This document shows, in pieces, positions 1 through 4,477 of a stretch of 6,056 bases of DNA; position 1 is the first letter of the stretch, and the number at the start of each line of letters is the position of its first letter. Source of the DNA: an uncultured Chlorobiaceae bacterium (lineage in GTDB: Bacteria > Bacteroidota > Chlorobiia > Chlorobiales > Chlorobiaceae); contig CAIYWF010000243.1 in the NCBI GenBank assembly GCA_903929845.1, forward strand, positions 1 to 6,056. Reading direction: 5' to 3'. The position numbers were made by a program, and so were the translations under genes. The notes under the pieces were generated by a model that was not told the DNA's origin, searched no databases, and worked only from the letters and a program-made list of their open reading frames with translations.

Positions 1-138
1 ATGGCCGGTAATCTGCTGCAGCTTGAAGTGACTGCAGACGATGTCGCAGAAGCCTTTGTGCACCTTGCGCTTGAAACCAGGACGACCGGATCAATTCCCA
101 CAGTGGATGGCGGCAACAGTGCCGCTGCGCTCCGCTGA
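1..138 (+). CDS. C-terminal fragment of a short-chain dehydrogenase (SDR), possibly the SDR half of an aldolase/SDR fusion; 5' end outside window
   Basis: Frame 1 is open from the window edge to TGA at 136-138 and gives 45 residues. They contain DDVAEAFVHLALE followed by TTGSIPTVDGGN. This is the usual end of classical SDR oxidoreductases: the DVA...FLA helix, then the TG..(I/L).VDGG strand that closes the Rossmann fold. The tail after DGGN (SAAALR) resembles the 'DGG.AAAFPR' ending that I associate with bifunctional rhamnulose-1-phosphate aldolase/alcohol dehydrogenase-type proteins, so the complete gene may encode an N-terminal class II aldolase. That part is inference. The ATG at position 1 is most likely an internal Met codon, because 45 residues cannot make an SDR. 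The nucleotide-binding and catalytic motifs lie upstream, off the window. The next gene starts 55 nt downstream on the same strand, so the two probably share a transcript. Confidence 0.75.
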   Translation: MAGNLLQLEVTADDVAEAFVHLALETRTTGSIPTVDGGNSAAALR

Positions 139-175
139 ACGAAAAAGAGACTATAAATTAACAATCATAACCGAA

Positions 176-183
176 AAGAGGAG
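176..183 (+). promoter_or_regulatory. Ribosome binding site of the lsrF-like gene
   Basis: The purine-rich run AAGAGGAG lies 10 nt before ATG 194. It decides for this start over the longer open frame that begins near 41, which has no homology support. Confidence 0.6.
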
Positions 184-193
184 ATCGACCCCC

Positions 194-1075
194 ATGGCAG
201 AATACGATAAAGACAAACAGGCCAAAGAGTATTACCTTGATACTCCGGTCAACAACTACGGATTCTTTCTCAAGGGAGCACACTCTCTTGACTGGGGAAT
301 GAAAAATCGTCTTTCAAGAATTTTCCGGCCTGATACTGGCAAAACGGTCATGCTTGCCATCGATCATGGTTACTTTCAGGGCCCGACCACCGGCCTTGAG
401 CGTCCAGACGTCAATATTGTGCCGCTGATGCCTTATGCCGATGCCATCATGCTGACTCGTGGTATTTTGCGTACCACTGTTCCACCAAGTCTTACCAAGG
501 CTGTCGTCATGCGCTGCAGCGGAGGTCCGAGTATTCTCAAGGAGCTTTCCGATGAAGAGCTGGCAGTCGATATTGAAGATGCCATTCGCATGAATGTTGC
601 GGCAATAACTCTCCAGATATTCATTGGCGGTGAGTACGAGACCCGCTCAATACACAATATGACACGTCTGGTCGATATGGGCCTGCGTTATGGAATTCCT
701 ACCATGGCAGTGACTGCCGTTGGCAAGGATATGGTACGCGATGCCAAGTATTTCCGGCTTGCCTGCCGCATGGCTGCCGAACTCGGTGCGCATATTGTCA
801 AGACCTATTATGTGCCTGAGGAGTTTGATACGATCACAGCTTCATGCCCTGTGCCGATTGTTATGGCTGGCGGCAAGAAACTTCCCGAACTCGAAGCGCT
901 TACCATGTCCCGCAACGCTATCGATGAAGGCGCATCAGGTGTTGATATGGGCCGCAATATTTTTCAGAGTGATTCACCTCTTGCCATGATGAAAGCGGTC
1001 AACAAGGTAGTGCATGAGAAGATGAGCCCGGAGGATGCTTTTGAGTATTTCAATACCATCAAAGCTGAAGGATAA
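194..1075 (+). CDS. lsrF: LsrF-type class I aldolase/thiolase (3-hydroxy-5-phosphonooxypentane-2,4-dione thiolase family)
   Basis: The 293-residue product is about the size of E. coli LsrF and shares long blocks with it: LSRIF.P.TGKTVMLA.DHGYFQGPTTGLER, PTMAVT.VGKDMVRD, CPVPIV.AGGKKLPE and GASGVDMGRNIFQSD. LsrF is a cytosolic DeoC/LacD-superfamily (beta/alpha)8 enzyme. With phosphorylated AI-2 breakdown product and CoA it yields dihydroxyacetone phosphate and acetyl-CoA through a Schiff-base lysine. The matching lysine is present as K203 in IVKTYYV, the same number as in E. coli. I chose ATG 194 because the homology begins there and AGGAG (179-183) sits 10 nt upstream. The same frame is open back to about 41, but that stretch overlaps the SDR tail in another frame and has no homology. 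No lsrACDBKR transport or regulatory genes are visible, so the physiological substrate may not be AI-2. The neighbouring RLP and SDRs suggest sugar-phosphate or sulfur-pentose metabolism. The family assignment is firm and the exact reaction is not. Confidence 0.9.
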   Translation: MAEYDKDKQAKEYYLDTPVNNYGFFLKGAHSLDWGMKNRLSRIFRPDTGKTVMLAIDHGYFQGPTTGLERPDVNIVPLMPYADAIMLTRGILRTTVPPSLTKAVVMRCSGGPSILKELSDEELAVDIEDAIRMNVAAITLQIFIGGEYETRSIHNMTRLVDMGLRYGIPTMAVTAVGKDMVRDAKYFRLACRMAAELGAHIVKTYYVPEEFDTITASCPVPIVMAGGKKLPELEALTMSRNAIDEGASGVDMGRNIFQSDSPLAMMKAVNKVVHEKMSPEDAFEYFNTIKAEG

Positions 1076-1104
1076 CGTATTCCTATCAGAGTTCGATTTT
1101 GTTA

Positions 1105-1173
1105 ATGGATACCCTTGAGCCATTTGCGGCGGGCGGTGGGCCGTGGACAGGGGAGTATGATGTTTTTCAATGA
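1105..1173 (+). CDS. Possible 22-codon leader ORF whose stop overlaps the RLP start (ATGA)
   Basis: ATG at 1105 opens a 22-codon frame that begins MDTLEPFAAGGG and ends at TGA 1171-1173. The stop shares the ATGA at 1170-1173 with the RLP start codon. The Shine-Dalgarno-like AGGGGAG is inside this frame and unusually far (14 nt) from the RLP ATG, so translation of the short ORF could deliver ribosomes to the RLP start. There is no clear ribosome binding site before ATG 1105, I recognise no homologue, and an overlap of this kind can occur by chance. This is a candidate only. Confidence 0.2.
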   Translation: MDTLEPFAAGGGPWTGEYDVFQ

Positions 1174-2468
1174 ACAGAGACGATATTAAAGGTTTCTTTG
1201 CCTCAAGAGAGCAGCTTGATATGGCTGACTACCTGACGCTCGATTACTACCTTGAATGTGTGGGAGATATAGAGATAGCCCTTGCGCATTTCTGCAGTGA
1301 ACAATCTACGGCACAGTGGAAGCGTGTTGGTCATGATGAAGACTTCCGTCCAAAGTATGGGGCGAAGGTTATCAGCTTGACGGTTGAGGGCGAGCTTTCA
1401 GAGCTTAGCTATCCGATTAACCATGCCACTACTGGGCCGATTCACGCCTGTCGTGTCACTATTGCACATCCTCATCGTAATTTCGGGACAAAAATCCCGA
1501 ATCTGCTCTCTGCGGTCTGTGGCGAAGGAGCTTTTTTCACTCCTGGAGTTCCCGTGGTCAAACTGCTTGATATCGGTTTCCCGGAGTCTTACCTACTTGC
1601 CTTTGATGGTCCAAAATTTGGAATTGATGGTATCCGCGAGATTCTTCATGCCTATAACCGCCCGATATTTTTCGGTGTAGTCAAACCCAATATCGGCCTA
1701 AGCCCCGTTGATTTTGCTGAAATTGCGCGTCAGAGCTGGCTTGGGGGGCTTGATATAGCCAAAGATGATGAAATGCTTGCCGATGTTGACTGGTCAACCC
1801 TGATTGATCGTTCCCATGCTCTTGGAGAGGCAAGACGAAGTGCGGAACGGGAGACCGGTGAGTCGAAAATTTACCTCGCCAATGTGACCGATGAGGTTGA
1901 TCGGCTGATTGAGCAGCACGATATTGCAGTCCGCAACGGAGCCAATGCCCTGCTCATCAATGCCCTTCCGGTTGGACTCAGTGCCGTCAGAATGCTTGCC
2001 AGGCATACGAAAGTGCCGCTTATTGGCCATTTTCCGTTTATTGCAGCTTTCAGCCGTATGGAAAAATATGGCGTTCACTCAAGGGTCATGACCAAACTGC
2101 AACGCCTTGCCGGGCTTGATTCCATCATCATGCCCGGATTCGGCAGCAGGATGATGACGCCGGAAGAAGAGGTAAAAGAGAATATACAGGAGTGCCTGCA
2201 GGAGTTCGGTCATCTCCGGCGCTCACTTCCTGTTCCGGGTGGCAGCGATTCAGCACTAACGCTTGAAAACGTTTACCGAAAGGTTGGCAGTGTTGATTTT
2301 GGCTTTGTGCCCGGTCGCGGCGTTTTTGGTCATCCCATGGGTCCAAAAGCTGGTGCGACGAGCATCCGTCAGGCATGGGAGGCCATAGAGCAGGGTATTG
2401 CACTTGAAACTTATGCAGTCGGTCGGCCGGAACTTCAGGCTATGGTTGACGGGGCCAAAGGAAAATAG
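1170..2468 (+). CDS. rlp: RuBisCO-like protein (RLP), form IV, photosynthetic-bacteria type (C. tepidum CT1772 homologue)
   Basis: The 432-residue product matches the C. tepidum RLP nearly end to end from memory, for example FCSEQSTAQWKRVG, NGANALLINALPVGLSAVRM and GFVPGRGVFGHPMGPKAGA. Compared by eye with true RuBisCO it keeps Lys175 (K172 in VVKPN), the KDDE metal site including Lys201/Asp203/Glu204 (K198, D200, E201), and Glu60 (E44). It differs at Lys177 (N174), His294/Arg295 (F288/P289 in GHFPF), loop-6 Lys334 (R327 in GFGSRMM) and probably Asn123 and Thr65. It should therefore not fix CO2. An enolase or isomerase reaction on a keto-sugar phosphate is the family expectation. In C. tepidum, loss of the RLP impairs reduced-sulfur oxidation and triggers an oxidative-stress response; its substrate is not established to my knowledge. 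The start is fixed by an in-frame TGA at 1158-1160 and by agreement with the C. tepidum N terminus. A purine-rich AGGGGAG (1149-1155) lies 14 nt upstream, which is long. The SDR follows after 9 nt. Confidence 0.95.
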   Translation: MNRDDIKGFFASREQLDMADYLTLDYYLECVGDIEIALAHFCSEQSTAQWKRVGHDEDFRPKYGAKVISLTVEGELSELSYPINHATTGPIHACRVTIAHPHRNFGTKIPNLLSAVCGEGAFFTPGVPVVKLLDIGFPESYLLAFDGPKFGIDGIREILHAYNRPIFFGVVKPNIGLSPVDFAEIARQSWLGGLDIAKDDEMLADVDWSTLIDRSHALGEARRSAERETGESKIYLANVTDEVDRLIEQHDIAVRNGANALLINALPVGLSAVRMLARHTKVPLIGHFPFIAAFSRMEKYGVHSRVMTKLQRLAGLDSIIMPGFGSRMMTPEEEVKENIQECLQEFGHLRRSLPVPGGSDSALTLENVYRKVGSVDFGFVPGRGVFGHPMGPKAGATSIRQAWEAIEQGIALETYAVGRPELQAMVDGAKGK

Positions 2469-2477
2469 CAGCTTTTC

Positions 2478-3302
2478 ATGGGTATGCTCGACCACAAGGT
2501 TGCCGTCATTACCGGATCTACCAGGGGGATAGGTAAAGCTATAGCACATGAGTTTGTGCGTGAAGGCGCAAAGGTGGTCATCACCTCCTCCTCTCATGCC
2601 AATGTTCAGGCTGCTGTAGCAGAATTTCCATCGGGTACAGTACATGGTTGTGTCTGCAATGTTGTCTCAATGGCTGATATGGAACAGCTTATCGTTGCAG
2701 CGACTGCGAAGTTTGGGAAAGTAGACTGCTTTATCAATAATGCAGGAATCTCCGATTCCTTCAGGAGCATTACAGAGAGCGATCCAGATGAATGGGGAAA
2801 GGTCATTGACACCAATCTCAAAGGAACCTATAACGGATGCCGTGCTGCAATCAGTTATTTTCTCAGGGAAAACAGAAAAGGAAAGGTAATCAATATGGCT
2901 GGATCCGGAAGTGACAAAGCCTCAAATACTCCATGGATCAGCGCCTACGGTTCCACCAAGGCAGCTATAGTCCGTTTTACGTACGCCGTTGCTGAAGAGT
3001 ATCGACATACGGGCATCTCTGTCATGCTACTGCATCCAGGGCTGGTTCGTACCGGCATTGTCAGTGCTGATAACCCTACGATCGAACTTTCAAGGCAGTT
3101 AGCCACGTTCAACACTATTCTTGATATTTTTGCCCAGCCTCCGTCGGTTGCAGCAAGACTTGCCGTGAAACTTGCATCAAGCTGGAGCGATTCAAAAACA
3201 GGCATTTATTTTTCCGCCTTGAATGGGAGAAGAAAAAAGGTGTTGCTCCTGACCTATCCCTTCCGTAAAATAATGAACAGGATTGACCGTCGAACCTATT
3301 AA
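2478..3302 (+). CDS. Short-chain dehydrogenase/reductase (classical SDR), substrate unknown
   Basis: The 274-residue product is an NAD(P)-dependent Rossmann-fold oxidoreductase. Visible motifs are the cofactor glycine motif TGSTRGIG (12-19), NNAG (87-90), the structural Asn in DTNLKG (N113), a serine-containing strand NMAGSGS (139-145) and the catalytic YGSTK (Y157, K161), followed by LHPGLVRTG (185-193). Ser143 is the likely catalytic serine. The residues after the second strand are SSSHANV with no acidic residue, which leans toward NADP(H) (inference). The last 25 or so residues are basic and hydrophobic (KKVLLLTYPFRKIMNRI) and replace the usual TG...DGG ending, which is unusual for a soluble classical SDR. 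ATG 2478 is used here; ATG 2484 two codons later gives the more typical start MLDHKVAVITG. Only a distant AAAGGA (2457-2462) precedes them. The gene begins 9 nt after the RLP stop, so it probably acts in the same pathway by oxidising or reducing a hydroxyl or keto group of an RLP-linked metabolite. Confidence 0.88.
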   Translation: MGMLDHKVAVITGSTRGIGKAIAHEFVREGAKVVITSSSHANVQAAVAEFPSGTVHGCVCNVVSMADMEQLIVAATAKFGKVDCFINNAGISDSFRSITESDPDEWGKVIDTNLKGTYNGCRAAISYFLRENRKGKVINMAGSGSDKASNTPWISAYGSTKAAIVRFTYAVAEEYRHTGISVMLLHPGLVRTGIVSADNPTIELSRQLATFNTILDIFAQPPSVAARLAVKLASSWSDSKTGIYFSALNGRRKKVLLLTYPFRKIMNRIDRRTY

Positions 3303-3315
3303 TCCGGGTATCGTC

Positions 3316-3825
3316 ATGAGAAAAGCTGGTACAACGACAGCCATACTTTTTTTCCTTTTTTCGGCCATTCTTCAGGGCTGTTACAGCTTTACAGGGGGCT
3401 CGTTACCTGCGCACCTGGAAACTATTGCAATTCCTGTGTTTGACGACCGTTCCGGTGCCGGTATTGCGCAGTTCCGGGCGGAACTTGCCAGAGCCCTTGT
3501 CGATAGAATAGAATCGCAAAGCTCGCTTCGCTTCACTCCATCCATGGCCCGTGCCGATGCGCTGCTTGAAGGAGCTATTATATCCTTTTCTGATGTGCCG
3601 GGGCAACTTTCCAGTACAACCGAGCGGGCTATGACGAATCGGATTACCATGGTTGTTCAGGTTACGATGGAAGATCGGGTCAAAAAAACAGTGCTTTTTA
3701 CACAATCATTTGTCGGATTTGCCGACTATCCAGCAGGGAACTCTGTCGCTCAGCAGGAAGCAATTCGATTTTCCCTTGGTCAGATTGTCGACGGGATTTT
3801 TGACAGGGTTGTTTCTGGATGGTAA
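3316..3825 (+). CDS. lptE: LptE-like LPS-assembly lipoprotein
   Basis: The 169-residue product has a lipoprotein signal peptide: charged MRK, a hydrophobic run (about residues 9-19), then the lipobox LQGC with Cys22 as the lipidated residue. Mature residues 22-45 (CYSFTGGSLPAHLETIAIPVFDDR in part) match the N terminus of LptE-family proteins of Bacteroidetes/Chlorobi: 'GCYSF.G.SLP.H..TIAIP.F.N'. A mixed alpha/beta body follows, with a Lys/Arg-rich strand (120-126) and a C-terminal helix (142-166). LptE plugs the LptD beta-barrel that inserts LPS in the outer membrane, so this protein should face the periplasm at the outer membrane. ATG 3316 is preferred because it places the signal peptide at the N terminus; an upstream TTG at 3283 would add 11 residues and overlap the SDR. 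No good Shine-Dalgarno is visible, and the 13-nt gap suggests coupling to the SDR. It has no evident functional link to the RLP genes. Confidence 0.75.
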   Translation: MRKAGTTTAILFFLFSAILQGCYSFTGGSLPAHLETIAIPVFDDRSGAGIAQFRAELARALVDRIESQSSLRFTPSMARADALLEGAIISFSDVPGQLSSTTERAMTNRITMVVQVTMEDRVKKTVLFTQSFVGFADYPAGNSVAQQEAIRFSLGQIVDGIFDRVVSGW

Positions 3826-3880
3826 AATCACCGACAGGGCGCATTACAACAGCTACTGAAGGTGATTCAGATTTTATTTC
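3826..3880 (+). terminator. Weak terminator-like inverted repeats after lptE
   Basis: Two mutually exclusive hairpins are possible. One pairs AATCACC (3826-3832) with GGTGATT (3861-3867) across a 28-nt loop. The other pairs CTGAA (3856-3860) with TTCAG (3866-3870) around a 5-nt loop, and ATTTTATTTC follows it directly. The stems are short and low in G+C, and the T-rich stretch is interrupted. This may end the metabolic gene row, but it is poor for an intrinsic terminator. Confidence 0.25.
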
Positions 3881-3923
3881 ATCACAATGACGATGTAAAA
3901 CCTGTGGTATGCAGGTATCGACT

Positions 3924-3931
3924 AAAGGAGG
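3924..3931 (+). promoter_or_regulatory. Strong Shine-Dalgarno of the HEPN-like gene
   Basis: AAAGGAGG lies 5 nt before ATG 3937. It is the best ribosome binding site in the window and fixes that start against the upstream in-frame GTG at 3862. Confidence 0.85.
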
Positions 3932-3936
3932 TTGTT

Positions 3937-4365
3937 ATGGGAACAAACAAGAATGTTGAGTACCGTCTTGAACTTGCTCGAGGGTTTCTGAATGAAGCAG
4001 AGCAGGATTATTCTCTCAAGAGGTGGCGGTCGTGTGTTTCAGGCTCAATAATCGTCCTTGAAAATACCGGCCTTGCTGTACTGATGCTTTTCGGTGTCTC
4101 TCCCTTGACCCATAAACCGGGCCGCCATTTGTCACAACTGATTTCAGAGGGAACAGTAGCATACGATGTCGCGGTATTAATTGAACAAATTCTTCCAGAG
4201 CTTGAAAAGTATGACTCACACGAAAAAATGCTTGCAAAATATGGAGATGAGGCATTATACCAGCTTCCTTGGGAGCTTTTTGGCGAAGAGCAGGCTGGAT
4301 TAGCTATTGAGTCTGCCCGCAAGTGTATGCGTGTGAGTTCCGAAATAGCAGATCTGGTGCGGTAA
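3937..4365 (+). CDS. Small HEPN-like domain protein
   Basis: This is a 142-residue, apparently all-helical soluble protein without signal peptide or membrane segment. The order of features fits the HEPN fold (PF05168-like). Helix 1 reads LELARGFLNEAEQDYSLKRW (11-30). Helix 2 reads RSCVSGSIIVLENTGLAVLMLFGV (31-54), with the spacing of the family's 'A.F.AQQAAE.ALKALL' helix. A loop with HKPGRHLSQLI (59-69) stands in for 'H.THDL..LL', and the last helix carries ARKCMRVSSEIADLV (127-141). HEPN proteins include RNases of toxin-antitoxin systems and non-catalytic binding partners. The catalytic R-X4-6-H motif of RNase HEPN proteins is not seen in the last helix, so a non-nuclease or scaffold role is more likely. 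No MNT nucleotidyltransferase partner is adjacent on either side. The gene has its own strong ribosome binding site and lies 111 nt after lptE. The family call rests on pattern only, and the function is unknown. Confidence 0.6.
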   Translation: MGTNKNVEYRLELARGFLNEAEQDYSLKRWRSCVSGSIIVLENTGLAVLMLFGVSPLTHKPGRHLSQLISEGTVAYDVAVLIEQILPELEKYDSHEKMLAKYGDEALYQLPWELFGEEQAGLAIESARKCMRVSSEIADLVR

Positions 4366-4477
4366 AAAAATATTCCAAATAGCTTAACAGGATTTTTCAT
4401 TGTACTTTTTTAGCTTGCGATATTTTTGTTTTCGAATGCCATCATGTTTTATTAAGAGATTCTAACGTGACTTAACA
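4366..4477. other. AT-rich intergenic gap, probable promoter region of the large ATPase gene
   Basis: This non-coding stretch of 112 nt is clearly AT-rich; a hand count of 4381-4440 gives 19 G+C of 60. It separates the HEPN-like gene from the large ORF. A possible promoter is TTGTTT (4426-4431) with TATTAA (4450-4455) at 18-nt spacing, about 22 nt before the start codon. The match to consensus is weak. AAAAATAT near 4367-4374 and ATATTTTT at 4420-4427 are complementary but distant. There is no Shine-Dalgarno in front of ATG 4478. Confidence 0.3.

Noticed and set aside
152..157. TATAAA as a -10 box for the lsrF-like gene
   Set aside because: No -35-like sequence is found 16-18 nt upstream, and the short gap suggests read-through from the SDR.
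41..193. Upstream extension of the lsrF-like frame
   Set aside because: It overlaps the SDR tail in another frame, has no similarity to LsrF, and the Shine-Dalgarno and homology both point to ATG 194.
1127..1143. CGGC...GCCG hairpin before the RLP as a terminator
   Set aside because: The stem is only 4 bp and no T-run follows; it lies just upstream of the ribosome site, so termination is unlikely.
1170..2468. True RuBisCO large subunit
   Set aside because: The loop-6 lysine, His294/Arg295 and Lys177 equivalents are replaced, and overall similarity is to form IV RLP.
4367..4427. AAAAATAT / ATATTTTT inverted repeat after the HEPN-like gene
   Set aside because: The stem is all A-T and its arms are about 45 nt apart, which is expected by chance in AT-rich DNA.
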